Source: Chryseobacterium sp. Leaf405 (GTDB taxonomy: Bacteria; Bacteroidota; Bacteroidia; Flavobacteriales; Weeksellaceae). From it: 64,000 nt of DNA. This document shows positions 42,999 through 52,394 of this stretch, in pieces. The stretch spans positions 60,489 through 124,488 of the forward strand of contig NZ_LMQN01000001.1 in NCBI RefSeq assembly GCF_001425355.1. Direction: 5' to 3'. The translations under genes were made by a program, and so were the position numbers. The notes below the pieces were generated by a model that did not search any database, was not told where the DNA came from, and saw nothing but the letters and a program-made list of their open reading frames with translations. Position 1 is the stretch's first letter, and every line of letters starts with the position of its first letter.

Positions 42999-43226
42999 TT
43001 ATTTTTCAAAAATTAATCTTCCTTCAAATGGTTCGCTCCAAACGATAAAAATTTGTCCATCGTGTCTATGTATCTGTGCCTGAACAACTTCATATTCACC
43101 GTTTTCATTCTTTTTTTCTACAGTTAGATTTGATCCTTCACCAATTTCCTGACTGGTGTATTCTACATGATACTGTTCCTGAGTATTTTTAACAAAGTCT
43201 TCTTTACTGAAAAATTTCTGTGCCAT
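42999..43226 (-). CDS. Small hypothetical protein paired with the next gene
   Basis: A 75-residue protein (MAQKFFSKEDFVKNTQEQYH, then IFIVWSEPFEGRLIFEK), cytosolic and mostly beta by composition. It lies between the di-heme peroxidase and the 76-residue gene, all on the minus strand. Spacing of 62 bp from the peroxidase stop allows one transcript. Function unknown. Confidence 0.65.
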   Translation of the reverse strand: MAQKFFSKEDFVKNTQEQYHVEYTSQEIGEGSNLTVEKKNENGEYEVVQAQIHRHDGQIFIVWSEPFEGRLIFEK

Positions 43227-43288
43227 GATATTTATTTCTTAATATAACCTGGCTAATGAATAAAGTATGCCAATTGTTGATGAAAATA

Positions 43289-44455
43289 CTACTTGGGCAT
43301 TTCAGGTGGATTAATTCTTTCTGTTTTAGTTGATAATGTTCTTAAAAATGATTCTAATTGTGAAATTTCTACATCTGTCAGTTCCAATAATCTTACCATA
43401 TTTGATTTTTCGGAAGTTAACGTATTTCCTTCATGAATGGTTGTTCTGTTTTGATAAGATTCAGGATTTCCTTTGCTGTAAAAATCTATAACTTCTGTCA
43501 GCGTTTTCATAGATCCATTGTGAAACCAAGGTCCTGTTCTTGCCACTTCTCTTAAACTCGGAACACGGAATTTTCCAACATCTTCAAAGTTTTTCGTCAC
43601 TAGATATCTTCCCAAATCTTCCTGCTTGGAATTCAATAAAGCGTTTCCTATATTTTCAAAACGGTTGCTGGAGAAATATCCTGAATGATGACAATTCATA
43701 CATTGCGCTTTTGTACGGAAAAGATGTAATCCCATGACTTCATCGTCAGTATAAATTTCAGTTTTACCATCAATAAACTGATCAAATTTTGAGGGAGAAC
43801 TTTTAACGGTCCTTTCGAAAGTTGCAATCGCTTTGGCAATTCTTTCTTTCGTCACTTTTTTATTACCAAAAGCTTTTTCAAATAAGAGTTCATAGCCTTT
43901 TATTTTAGCAATTTTTCCTGCTGCAATATCAATATGCTCACTCATTTCCCTTTCATCCTGAATAGGCATCTTTGACTGATCTTCCAGAGATTCTGCTCTT
44001 CCGTCCCAGAAAAGAGATTTGGCATATGCAACATTTAAAATAGTCATTGAATTTCTTGTTCCGATTTGTCGGTCGTGTCCGAAAGAAAACGTACGGTTAT
44101 CCGTCCAGGCAAGTTCGGGATCGTGGCATGAAGCGCAGGCGATCTGATTAGATTTTGAAAGTCTTGGATCGAAAAAAAGTGTTTTTCCTAATAATTCTTT
44201 CTCTTGAGAATATTGATTATCGTTTGGAAATTGGATTTCGGGCAAATGTCCGATTTCAGAAAAAGAAGACAAGGCTTCTTGGTCGAGAATGGGTTTTGGC
44301 CAACTTAAAGAATTACCGGAAGAATACAGTTTTCTAAGATGAGCTATAAAAGAAGCTTTTTGCTCAATATCTTTGCGAACGCTGCTGTTTAAGCAGTTAT
44401 TCAGAAGGGATACCGTGAGAAAGAGAATCAGCAACCAGCTTAGTACGTTCTTCAT
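43289..44455 (-). CDS. Di-heme cytochrome c peroxidase / MauG-type
   Basis: A 388-residue exported protein with an N-terminal signal or anchor (SWLLILFLTVSLLNNC) and two heme c motifs, CASCHDPELAWTD and CMNCHHSGYF. RQIGTRNSMTILN and WDGRAESLEDQSK precede GPWFHNGSMKTL, the usual order in bacterial CcpA/MauG enzymes. It reduces periplasmic peroxide with electrons from small cytochromes or modifies proteins; sequence alone does not decide. It could end in a lipobox-like LNNC. Confidence 0.92.
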   Translation of the reverse strand: MKNVLSWLLILFLTVSLLNNCLNSSVRKDIEQKASFIAHLRKLYSSGNSLSWPKPILDQEALSSFSEIGHLPEIQFPNDNQYSQEKELLGKTLFFDPRLSKSNQIACASCHDPELAWTDNRTFSFGHDRQIGTRNSMTILNVAYAKSLFWDGRAESLEDQSKMPIQDEREMSEHIDIAAGKIAKIKGYELLFEKAFGNKKVTKERIAKAIATFERTVKSSPSKFDQFIDGKTEIYTDDEVMGLHLFRTKAQCMNCHHSGYFSSNRFENIGNALLNSKQEDLGRYLVTKNFEDVGKFRVPSLREVARTGPWFHNGSMKTLTEVIDFYSKGNPESYQNRTTIHEGNTLTSEKSNMVRLLELTDVEISQLESFLRTLSTKTERINPPEMPK

Positions 44456-44731
44456 TATTCATTGAAGTTTTCGCAAAATTATGGATTCTTCTGTCGCTAT
44501 CCTATTTTTCTTTTGAAGCAGAATTTAAATTTGGAATCTTTTTATCTTATTTCGAGCAAATTTTGTATTACTGTGGAATGTTGTAATGACTGACTGCAAC
44601 TATAGCTCCGATTGCAGCCTTGTTTGAGCTCATTTTTCGGCGCAGCAAAGCTGCGCCGCCGAAACACCTGAAAAATAGCGAGTGCGGAAAGCGGGAAACA
44701 GATTCAAAAAAGTTTAAATAGATTTTAAAGT
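44456..44731. other. Intergenic region with GC-rich structured element
   Basis: About 275 bp; the 3' half is visibly more GC-rich than the surroundings and contains two hairpins (see 44594-44664). No ORF is convincing. Confidence 0.5.
44594..44664. repeat. Two-hairpin GC-rich element
   Basis: Hairpin 1: CTGCAA (44594-44599) with TTGCAG (44612-44617). Hairpin 2: TTTCGGCGCAGC-AAA-GCTGCGCC(G)CCGAAA (44635-44664), about 14 bp of stem. The composition contrast suggests a dispersed repeat or structured RNA rather than ordinary spacer. Confidence 0.55.
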
Positions 44732-44757
44732 AAAACCCCAGCCGAAACTGAGGTTTT
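44732..44757 (-). terminator. Terminator of the phosphorelay operon
   Basis: AAAACC(T/C)CAG and CTG(G/A)GGTTTT pair around TTTCGG, then TACTTT on the minus strand, 19 nt after the last stop. Confidence 0.75.
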
Positions 44758-44775
44758 CATTTTTTGGAATTGTAA

Positions 44776-45141
44776 TTAATTTTTCAAATATTTTGCTACT
44801 TTTTCTTCCAGATCTTCAAGATTAAAAGGTTTTGCAACATAATCATCTGCCTGAGCCGTTTGTGCCAATGCCACGATATCGTTATTGGCAGTCACATAGA
44901 TGACAGGAATTTTTTTGAATTCTTCATGATTTTTCAAAAGCTTGGTAGCTTCTACTCCACCGATTTTAGGAATCCAATTGTCCATGAGAATTACATCCGG
45001 CTGAAACTGTGAAACACGTTCAATAATGTCGTGCGACGTTTCTGAAATTTCAACAAGATAACCGTTTTCTTCGAAAATGATCGTGATGACTTCCAAAATG
45101 GTTTTATCATCATCAAAAATCAAAATCTTCTTATTATTCAT
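44776..45141 (-). CDS. Single-domain response regulator
   Basis: A 121-residue receiver domain: acidic pair in LIFDDDKTILEV, phospho-Asp in VILMDNWIPKIGG, Thr in IYVTANND and Lys in YVAKPFNLED. It has no output domain, so it must act by phosphotransfer or protein contact, like CheY or Spo0F. It is the last gene of the CheB/CheR/hybrid-kinase operon. Confidence 0.92.
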   Translation of the reverse strand: MNNKKILIFDDDKTILEVITIIFEENGYLVEISETSHDIIERVSQFQPDVILMDNWIPKIGGVEATKLLKNHEEFKKIPVIYVTANNDIVALAQTAQADDYVAKPFNLEDLEEKVAKYLKN

Positions 45142-45178
45142 ATAGGTCTAATTTATTTCTTTTTAACTTTATTTTTTA

Positions 45179-45754
45179 CTACAACTCATTAATATATGCA
45201 GCCAAATCTTCCGGCTTTATGATAAGATTATATTCTCCGGCGTGAATAGCCTGTTTGGGCATATAATCTACTTCGGCCGTTTCGGGATCCTGAACCCAAG
45301 CTTTACCACCGTTTTTTTTAATATAATGCAGACCTTCCACTCCGTCGGCATTTGCTCCTGATAAAAGTATGCCAACCATTCTTTCACCAAAAATTTCCGC
45401 AGCAGATCTGAAAGTTACATCTATCGACGGTCGGGAATAATTCATTTTTTCTGAACTGTCAAGCGATACCCTAAATTCATCTTCAAACAAAAGGTGATAA
45501 TCGGCAGGAACTAAATATACTTTATTTTTTTCTAATTCCGTTTTGTCCTCAATTTCAATCACTTCAATGCTCGAATATTGCTGCAACAACATACTTAAAA
45601 TATTATTAGGTTGCGATTTACGATGGACAATAATGATAATGGTTACATTTAATTCTGTATTCAGATTTTTCATCATCTGTATAATGACCTGCAGACTTCC
45701 CGCAGAACCTCCAATGGCAACCAAATCAATTGTAGTGTTAGTTTTTCCCATCAC
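45179..45754 (-). CDS. CheB-type methylesterase without receiver domain
   Basis: A 191-residue stand-alone CheB catalytic domain. The Ser-His-Asp triad is visible as AIGGSAGSLQ, IIIVHRKSQ and LLSGANADGVEG. It hydrolyses methyl-glutamate esters and deamidates Gln on receptors. The usual regulatory receiver is absent, so control would come from partners in the operon. No chemoreceptor or flagellar gene is visible in the window. The start of the downstream regulator lies 37 nt away. Confidence 0.93.
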   Translation of the reverse strand: MMGKTNTTIDLVAIGGSAGSLQVIIQMMKNLNTELNVTIIIIVHRKSQPNNILSMLLQQYSSIEVIEIEDKTELEKNKVYLVPADYHLLFEDEFRVSLDSSEKMNYSRPSIDVTFRSAAEIFGERMVGILLSGANADGVEGLHYIKKNGGKAWVQDPETAEVDYMPKQAIHAGEYNLIIKPEDLAAYINEL

Positions 45755-45763
45755 TTAATGTCT

Positions 45764-46594
45764 TTAATAATGACCTATCTTTTTCCAGATCTTTTGATCA
45801 TCCACCTGCTGATAATCTTTATTAATACCGGAAAATCTGAGTGTTTCTTTTGCTCCCAACGCCAGATAGCCAAAATTTTCCAGACTGTCATCAAAAAGCT
45901 TAAAAACTCTTTCCTGTAAAGGTTTATCAAAATAGATCAAAACATTTCTGCAAATAATCAATTGGAAACTGTTAAAAGACGTATCTGAAACGAGATTATG
46001 CGTTGACAGAATCAGTTTTTCCTGTAAGCTTTTATCAAATCTCACACTGTCGTAATTGGCAATATAATATTTCGAAAAATCTTCTTTTCCTCCTGAAAGC
46101 ATATAATTTTCAGAATATAATTTCATCTGATGTAAGGGAAATACGCCAGCTCTTGCTGTTTCCAACACCGAGGGATTAATATCTGTGCCGTAAATCAAGG
46201 ATTTATGATAAAGATTAGCTTCTTTCAATAAAATAGCAATTGAATAGGCTTCTTCACCTGTCGAGCAACCCGCCAGCCAGATTCTTATCAACGGATAAGT
46301 TCCCAATTGCGGCAAAATCTTTTCTCTTAATTCTTTGAAAAAATAAGGATCACGAAACATTTCTGTAACATTTACCGTAATTTCTTCTACAAAACGTTTT
46401 AAATAGTCAATATCATTAAGTACAGTGTAGCGTAATTCTGCAAAGCTGGTAAATTTATCAATAAGACAAATCCTGTTGATCCTTCGTTTAAAAGATGCCC
46501 TGCTGTAATCGGAAAAATCATATCCGTACAGATCGTAGACATCCTTTATAAGAATTTCAACCTCATCGTCTTTTACAATACTTGGCTCGAGCAT
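45764..46594 (-). CDS. CheR-type SAM methyltransferase
   Basis: A 276-residue protein-glutamate methyltransferase: N-terminal helical CheR_N (DFSDYSRASFKRRINRICL) and the SAM domain (IRIWLAGCSTGEEAYSIAIL, IYGTDINPSVLETARAG, FNSFQLIICRNVLIYFD). It methylates Glu residues on signalling proteins, opposite to CheB next door. It overlaps the preceding receiver gene by one base, which implies translational coupling. Confidence 0.94.
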   Translation of the reverse strand: MLEPSIVKDDEVEILIKDVYDLYGYDFSDYSRASFKRRINRICLIDKFTSFAELRYTVLNDIDYLKRFVEEITVNVTEMFRDPYFFKELREKILPQLGTYPLIRIWLAGCSTGEEAYSIAILLKEANLYHKSLIYGTDINPSVLETARAGVFPLHQMKLYSENYMLSGGKEDFSKYYIANYDSVRFDKSLQEKLILSTHNLVSDTSFNSFQLIICRNVLIYFDKPLQERVFKLFDDSLENFGYLALGAKETLRFSGINKDYQQVDDQKIWKKIGHY

Positions 46595-46962
46595 CAGGAT
46601 AATTTTTCTATGGCAGTTAATAGCTGATCTACATTGATCGGTTTTGAAATATAATCATCGGCTCCCGCTTCCAGACATTTTTCCCTGTCACCCTGCATTG
46701 CCTGCGCCGTAACCGCAATAACAGGAATTTTACTATTTCCTGAAGGCATATTTCGGATAATTTTAAGCGCTTCATAACCATCCATTTCAGGCATCATCAT
46801 ATCCATTAAAATAATTCCTATCTCAGGATCATTTTCTATCATAAGAATAGCTTCCTGAGCAGATGTACTGCTTTCAGTCTGATAATTGCGTGCTTTTAAT
46901 GTTATTTTTAAAGCAAATATATTTCGTGGATCATCGTCCACAATTAAAACTTTTTTATTCAT
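46594..46962 (-). CDS. Single-domain response regulator
   Basis: A 122-residue receiver close in sequence to the third receiver of the upstream hybrid kinase: VLIVDDDPRNIFALK, ILMDMMMPEMDGYEAL, AVTAQAMQGDREKC and YISKPINVDQLL. It probably arose by duplication of that domain and competes for or relays the same phosphate. It overlaps cheR by one base. Confidence 0.92.
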   Translation of the reverse strand: MNKKVLIVDDDPRNIFALKITLKARNYQTESSTSAQEAILMIENDPEIGIILMDMMMPEMDGYEALKIIRNMPSGNSKIPVIAVTAQAMQGDREKCLEAGADDYISKPINVDQLLTAIEKLS

Positions 46963-46976
46963 CAGAATTCAGCTCT

Positions 46977-49900
46977 TTAATTTTCATATAACCAAACACG
47001 CAACAGCGACAAAAGCTGGTCTATATCTACCGGTTTTGAGATATAATCTGATGCTCCCGCAGTAATACATTTTTCACGGTCTCCAATCATAGATTTTGCG
47101 GTAATAGCAATTACCGGAAGTCTTGAAAACGCAGGCATTTTCCGAATTTGTCTTATCGTTTCATATCCGTCCATTTCCGGCATCATCATATCCATCAGGG
47201 CAACATCAATATCAGGATTTAATTTAATCTGTTCAAGCGCCTGCTTGCCATCCATCGCCAAGATAACTTCAACTTTATATTTCTCCAGCGCTTTGGTTAA
47301 TGAGAATATATTTCTGGCATCATCGTCAGTAATCAGGATTTTTTTACCGCTTAAAACATCCGTTAAAGATCCTAGCGCTTTGCTTCTTGAAACTTCACTT
47401 AAATTATTTTTTTCTTCCACCAAATGTAAGAACAATCCTACCTCATCCAAAATTCTTTGATATGAATGAACGGTTTTTACGACGATAGAATCTGCATATT
47501 GCTTAATTTTAGCTTCTTCAGAATTTGATAAATTACGTTCAGTAAAAATAATTACCGGAAGATTTTCCAAACCTTCATAACTTTTAATCGATTCTATAAT
47601 TTGGTATTCATTGCCTTTGGACGTTCCAATATCTAAAATAACACAATCAGCTTTTTCTGTTGTTAAGGCTTTCACACTGTCTTCCACATTATTTTCTACT
47701 GACAAAGAAATATTAAAATTGCTCAGGAAATAAGACAACGCACTTGCATGTTTGGCATTTTCTTCAACAATTAATACTTTTTGCGGAGACTTTTGCAGTG
47801 CTTCTTCAATTTTTCTAAATACTCCTGACATCTGCTCTAACGCAACAGGTTTGTTGATAAAATCAATTGCTCCTTTCATCATACTTTCATGTTTTACATG
47901 TAAAGCAGACATCATGTGCACAGGAATGTGTCTTGTTTTCGAATTAGATTTCAACTCATCCATTACTTTCCAGCCGTCTTTTACAGGAAGCTGAATATCC
48001 AATAAAACTGCCAACGGACGATACTGTTCTGCCGCCGACAGCGCATGATCTCCTCTTACCACGACAACCCCTTTATAATTCTGCATTCTGGCATATTTCA
48101 ACAATGCTTTTGCAAAATTGGTATCATCTTCTATAATAAGAATTACTTTGTCATCTTTTGTAATTGAATCTCTGTCATCATCAATATTCTCAGGGATTTC
48201 CAAGAAATTGACATCTACAGAATGATCATCTATGATATTTTTGATTTCCTGAACATCTTCCTGAATAATTTCAATTAAATGTTCATCGGTTTCACTGTAA
48301 ACAGACTTTGATTTTTCATTAACAGGAATGCTAAAACTGAACTCACTTCCTTCATCAACTTTACTTGAGAGAGACAATTCTCCACCTAATAGTCTGGCAA
48401 TTTCACGGCTGATGGAAAGACCAAGCCCCGTTCCGCCAAATTTACGTCTTGTAGAACCGTCTGCCTGCTGAAACGCTTCAAATATAATTCTCTGCTTCTC
48501 TTCGGCAATCCCGATTCCCGTATCTTTTACACTGAAAATAATGAAATTTTTATTTTTAGGATCTTTTTTAATATTTAAATTAATGCTTCCTTCACTTGTG
48601 AATTTCAAAGCGTTAGACAATAGATTTCTCAGCACCTGATCTACTCTTAAACGATCTGTCTCAATAGTTTTAAGTCCGTTTTCAATATTGATATTAAACT
48701 TAATTCCTTTTTCCTGAACCATCGGATTGAATAATTTCTGAAGATCATCTGCTACTTCATTAATGACAACATTCTGATATTCCAAGGTCATTTTGCCGGA
48801 CTCAATTTTAGCTAAATCTAATATTTCATCAATTAGAGTTAAAAGACTACTTCCCGAACTTTGGATAACTTTCGCCGATTCTATCTGATCTTCATTAAGA
48901 TTCTCCTCATGATTTTCAGACATTAAACGGGAAAGAAGAAGGATTGAATTTAATGGCGTTCTCAACTCATGAGACATATTTGCCAGAAATTCTGACTTAT
49001 ATTTTGTACTTAATGCTAATTCTTCAACTTTTTTCTGAATTTCAATGTTACGTTCAGCGATTAAATAGTTTTTATCTTCTAATAATTTTGAACGTTCTTC
49101 CAATTCAGTATTTGCCTGCATCAGCTCTTCCTGCTGCACTTTCAGTTCTTCTTCCGATGCCTGAAGCTTTTGAGTTTGTGCCTCTAATTCTGTATTAAGA
49201 TTTTCCAATTCAGAATGCTGAACCTGCAATTCTTCTGATTGAGCCTGAGTTTCTTCAAATAATTGCTGTTCTTTTTCGCGCCCTCTAGCGGCAGTTAAAG
49301 CAATACCGATATTTCTTGTACATTCTAAAAAATAGTCTATTCTTCCTTCGCTGAAATTTTCAGATGAACCCACTTCCAAAACACCTATGGCGTGACCTTC
49401 TGAAATTATAGGAATGACTAATATTCCGTTGATTTTCAATTTACTGCTTGCAAAAGTAACCGCAAAATCATTTTCATTAAGATCATTGTATACTTTTTCT
49501 TTTTCCTGAATAAATACCTGCCCGATCATTCCTTCACCCGGTTGGAAAGATTTTTTCATATTTCCTTCCAAACCTAAAGCAGTATTTAATTTCAGAGTCC
49601 CTTCATCCATTAGATAAATAACTCCGTTGATACACTTTCCGTATTCCACCAACTGATTTAATGATACTGAGGTAACTTCTTTTACAGAATTATTGCCAAC
49701 CAAAGATTCATTTAGTAAAGCAAGACCTTTCTGACGCCAGTCACTTTTATTAATTTTATCAAAAGATTTCTTCAAAGAATCTGTCATATGATTGAGAGAT
49801 TCCACAAGATCACCCAAATCATCCTGAGAATCGTCTGATGCTTTCTGACTGTAATCGCCATTGGCAACTCTATTGGCAACCTGCTGAATGGCACTTACCC

Positions 49901-50573
49901 TTTTCTGAATTTCTAAATCTTTTGCTACTAATGCTTTTTCAAGCTTATCTCTTCGAATTAAATCATTTTTTAATTTAATATAAAAGAGAACCGTTACAAT
50001 AATCGCTGCAAGTGCCGACAAAATAATAAATACGACGGTTAAATTCGTAGAATCGTTCAGATCTTTATTGCTCTGCTCGCGCTGCTGCTCTTCGTATTTT
50101 ACAAACTCGTGAACAATCTTACGGCATTGATCCATATAAAACTTGCTGGACAGCATTTGTTCCTGATTCATCTGCTTGCCATTGCGCTTATTTTCAACAA
50201 ACTGGGTAAGATTGGTGATATTGCTGTTGACGTTTTGCTCCAGTTTATTCAGGCGATTCAGCTGTACCTGATCTTTAATATCCAAAGATTTAGCAATTTC
50301 CATAGCTTTTGGAAATTCAATAAGACTTCGCTTGTAAGGATCCAGAAAAATTTCTTTTCCGGTAAGCTGATACCCGCGATTTCCTGTTTCGGCATCCAAA
50401 AGGGAAACTAAAACATCTTTTACAGACATTATTGCACGACGGCTTCTGGAAAGATTTTCACGATTTTCAATCTGATTCTGTATGCTCCAGTAAGATGCTG
50501 CCGAACTTGTAAGCAAAATCAGCAAAGAAAATCCTACCCCGAACTGTAGATTTCGAATTATTTTTTGTGGCAT
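46977..50573 (-). CDS. Hybrid sensor kinase CHASE3-HAMP-GAF-HisKA-HATPase-REC-REC-REC
   Basis: A 1198-residue inner-membrane kinase. Order: TM 11-30, CHASE3 sensor about 38-175 (LLDAETGNRGYQLTG), TM 178-199, HAMP about 202-270, GAF about 290-430, Glu/Gln-rich coiled coil 430-525 (EELQVQHSELENLN), HisKA with His535 (ANMSHELRTPLNS), HATPase (DTGIGIAEEKQ, GGTGLGLSIS), then three receivers about 808-925, 935-1050 and 1080-1198. The middle one is degenerate in its acidic pair (VLIVEENAKHA). Phosphate probably passes to the separate receivers. The coiled coil is a candidate CheR/CheB target. Confidence 0.95.
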   Translation of the reverse strand: MPQKIIRNLQFGVGFSLLILLTSSAASYWSIQNQIENRENLSRSRRAIMSVKDVLVSLLDAETGNRGYQLTGKEIFLDPYKRSLIEFPKAMEIAKSLDIKDQVQLNRLNKLEQNVNSNITNLTQFVENKRNGKQMNQEQMLSSKFYMDQCRKIVHEFVKYEEQQREQSNKDLNDSTNLTVVFIILSALAAIIVTVLFYIKLKNDLIRRDKLEKALVAKDLEIQKRVSAIQQVANRVANGDYSQKASDDSQDDLGDLVESLNHMTDSLKKSFDKINKSDWRQKGLALLNESLVGNNSVKEVTSVSLNQLVEYGKCINGVIYLMDEGTLKLNTALGLEGNMKKSFQPGEGMIGQVFIQEKEKVYNDLNENDFAVTFASSKLKINGILVIPIISEGHAIGVLEVGSSENFSEGRIDYFLECTRNIGIALTAARGREKEQQLFEETQAQSEELQVQHSELENLNTELEAQTQKLQASEEELKVQQEELMQANTELEERSKLLEDKNYLIAERNIEIQKKVEELALSTKYKSEFLANMSHELRTPLNSILLLSRLMSENHEENLNEDQIESAKVIQSSGSSLLTLIDEILDLAKIESGKMTLEYQNVVINEVADDLQKLFNPMVQEKGIKFNINIENGLKTIETDRLRVDQVLRNLLSNALKFTSEGSINLNIKKDPKNKNFIIFSVKDTGIGIAEEKQRIIFEAFQQADGSTRRKFGGTGLGLSISREIARLLGGELSLSSKVDEGSEFSFSIPVNEKSKSVYSETDEHLIEIIQEDVQEIKNIIDDHSVDVNFLEIPENIDDDRDSITKDDKVILIIEDDTNFAKALLKYARMQNYKGVVVVRGDHALSAAEQYRPLAVLLDIQLPVKDGWKVMDELKSNSKTRHIPVHMMSALHVKHESMMKGAIDFINKPVALEQMSGVFRKIEEALQKSPQKVLIVEENAKHASALSYFLSNFNISLSVENNVEDSVKALTTEKADCVILDIGTSKGNEYQIIESIKSYEGLENLPVIIFTERNLSNSEEAKIKQYADSIVVKTVHSYQRILDEVGLFLHLVEEKNNLSEVSRSKALGSLTDVLSGKKILITDDDARNIFSLTKALEKYKVEVILAMDGKQALEQIKLNPDIDVALMDMMMPEMDGYETIRQIRKMPAFSRLPVIAITAKSMIGDREKCITAGASDYISKPVDIDQLLSLLRVWLYEN

Positions 50574-50576
50574 AAT

Positions 50577-52052
50577 TTAGTTTAATGGTAAGGTAAAATA
50601 AAAGGTGGAACCTTCATTTAAAATACTGGAAACACCGATGGTCCCGTGATGTTGGTGAATAATTTCCGAACAGATAAACAACCCGATCCCCATTCCCTGA
50701 AACTGTAATGAAGATTCTTCTACACGGTAAAATTTATTGAAAACAGCATCTTGTTTAAAATCCGGAATTCCGATCCCAAAATCTGTTACATTTACTTTTA
50801 CTTCTCCTTCATCTTCATCCACAAAAGTAGTAACAATAACCTGATTGTTTTTAGGGGAATATTTGATTGCATTGGTGAGGAAATTAATCAAAACCTGCTC
50901 AATTCTCACTTCATCTAACGGAATCAGAATATCTGGTTTAATACCGTGACGATCAATTCTTACTTTATCTTCATCATGAGTCTGCAATATGGTTTCAATC
51001 GCATTCTGAATAACGTTTTCAAGATTGGTAGGCTTTTTATTGATTTTAAGCTTTCCGTTTTCTATTTTAGAAACATCCAGCAAATCGGTAATTAAATTAT
51101 TCAGTTTTTCAATCTGATCCTGCACTTTATGCATATATCCCGCTTCGGCACTTTGAGCATCCAGTTTTAACTTTCTGTCAAGTAACTGAACGTACGCTTT
51201 AATACTCGTTAAAGGAGTTTTGAGTTCATGGCTGGCAATACTCAGGAATTCATCTTTTTCCTTTTCTATTTTTTTCTGATCATCAATATCTGTAAAAGTT
51301 CCCACCCATTTTTTAATCGTTCCCTCTTCATTCACGGGAGTCATTCTCAATAAATGATAACGGAATTCATTTGAATCTATATTTTTGATGCGGGTTTCCA
51401 ATTCCATGGCTTTCCCTTTTTGTCTGCACCTTGTATATTCTTCTTTAATATCAGGATCGTCGGGATGAGTTTCAGGGAAATTTTCCTCAGAATATGAATA
51501 TTGATGCCATTTTGCATTCACAGAATCTATAATTCCGTCTTCATTCAGCGTAAAAGCAATTTGCGGCAAAGATTCCATCATCAAATGAAAATGATCGATC
51601 TGAGACTTCATGGTAACCTGAGATTCTCTTCTTCCTTTTACTTCAAGCTCCAGACTTTGATGAGCTTTTTTCATGGCAATGTTTTTCTCCTGCAAATTGT
51701 AGAAAGTTTTCACCTTAAGTAAAAGAATTTCAGGATCCACGGGTTTAGTTACGTAATCCTTACCTCCGGAAGCGTATCCTTTTGTAATAAATTTTTTCTC
51801 TGTATTTACTGCCGATAAAAATATAATCGGAATATCTTTGGTTTTGCTGTATCCTGCAAGTGTTTCCGCCACCTCAAAGCCATCCATGTCAGGCATCTGA
51901 ACATCCAGAATAATTAATGCGTAATCTTTTTTCAATGCTTTTACCAGAGCCGCTTCTCCGGAATTTGCCGTATCTACCTGAAAATCTTTCGATTCTAATA
52001 ATTTTTTCAGAGAAAAAAGATTACTTTCATTATCATCAACAATTAAGATCAT
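50577..52052 (-). CDS. Receiver-PAS-histidine kinase
   Basis: About 491 residues from MILIVDDNESNLFSL; I reject a start 18 codons upstream because the receiver fold begins at this Met. Order: receiver 1-120 (Asp50), helical linker, PAS about 150-262 (ESLPQIAFTLNEDGIIDS), HisKA with His275 (SIASHELKTPLTS), HATPase (FGIGIPDFKQDAVFNKFYR, GMGIGLFICSEI). No membrane segment, so cytosolic. First gene of the operon; 3 nt separate it from the big hybrid kinase. Confidence 0.93.
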   Translation of the reverse strand: MILIVDDNESNLFSLKKLLESKDFQVDTANSGEAALVKALKKDYALIILDVQMPDMDGFEVAETLAGYSKTKDIPIIFLSAVNTEKKFITKGYASGGKDYVTKPVDPEILLLKVKTFYNLQEKNIAMKKAHQSLELEVKGRRESQVTMKSQIDHFHLMMESLPQIAFTLNEDGIIDSVNAKWHQYSYSEENFPETHPDDPDIKEEYTRCRQKGKAMELETRIKNIDSNEFRYHLLRMTPVNEEGTIKKWVGTFTDIDDQKKIEKEKDEFLSIASHELKTPLTSIKAYVQLLDRKLKLDAQSAEAGYMHKVQDQIEKLNNLITDLLDVSKIENGKLKINKKPTNLENVIQNAIETILQTHDEDKVRIDRHGIKPDILIPLDEVRIEQVLINFLTNAIKYSPKNNQVIVTTFVDEDEGEVKVNVTDFGIGIPDFKQDAVFNKFYRVEESSLQFQGMGIGLFICSEIIHQHHGTIGVSSILNEGSTFYFTLPLN

Positions 52053-52216
52053 AAGGGCTAAAGTGTCTATTAAATTTATATTACTTGATACTCCAAAAAT
52101 ACTCACAATATTTCAAAAATACTTTTATTTTTTTGTGTGTCTATGAAGTATTTATTTTTATAACAAATCCAAATTTAGTCATTTTAAAAAAAATCTCATA
52201 ACAATGTGGTATACAC

Positions 52217-52230
52217 GGCATACTATTTGC
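52217..52230 (+). promoter_or_regulatory. Sigma-54-like -24/-12 promoter for a short transcript
   Basis: ACGGCATACTATTTGCTAA has GG (52217-52218) and GC (52229-52230) 10 nt apart with intact TTGC. It differs from the site at 35949 in very few bases. Confidence 0.6.
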
Positions 52231-52241
52231 TAAAAAGAAAA

Positions 52242-52302
52242 CATCATCATCACACTTACATATATTTTTTAAATTACAACCTCGGCATTTGCTGAGGTTT
52301 TT
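52242..52302 (+). ncRNA. Candidate small RNA divergent from the phosphorelay operon
   Basis: A sigma-54-like promoter followed about 50 nt later by a strong terminator (52278-52302) defines a transcript of about 60 nt with no ATG-initiated ORF. It lies between the divergent kinase operon and the convergent YceI gene. The design parallels the candidate at 24830, although the bodies differ in sequence. Confidence 0.5.
52278..52302 (+). terminator. Terminator of the candidate small RNA
   Basis: AACCTC(G)GCATTTGC(T)GAGGTTTTT: a stem with one mismatch and a T5 tail. Confidence 0.82.
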
Positions 52303-52342
52303 CATTTTATGAATTCTTAAATTTCTCAAATACATAAAAAAC

Positions 52343-52371
52343 AAAAGGCATCCGATGAACAGATGCCTTTT
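52343..52371 (-). terminator. Terminator after YceI gene
   Basis: AAAAGGCATC(T) and GGATGCCTTTT pair on the minus strand, then GTTTTTTATG. Confidence 0.83.
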
Positions 52372-52394
52372 GAAGATTTATTTTAATTTATTAT

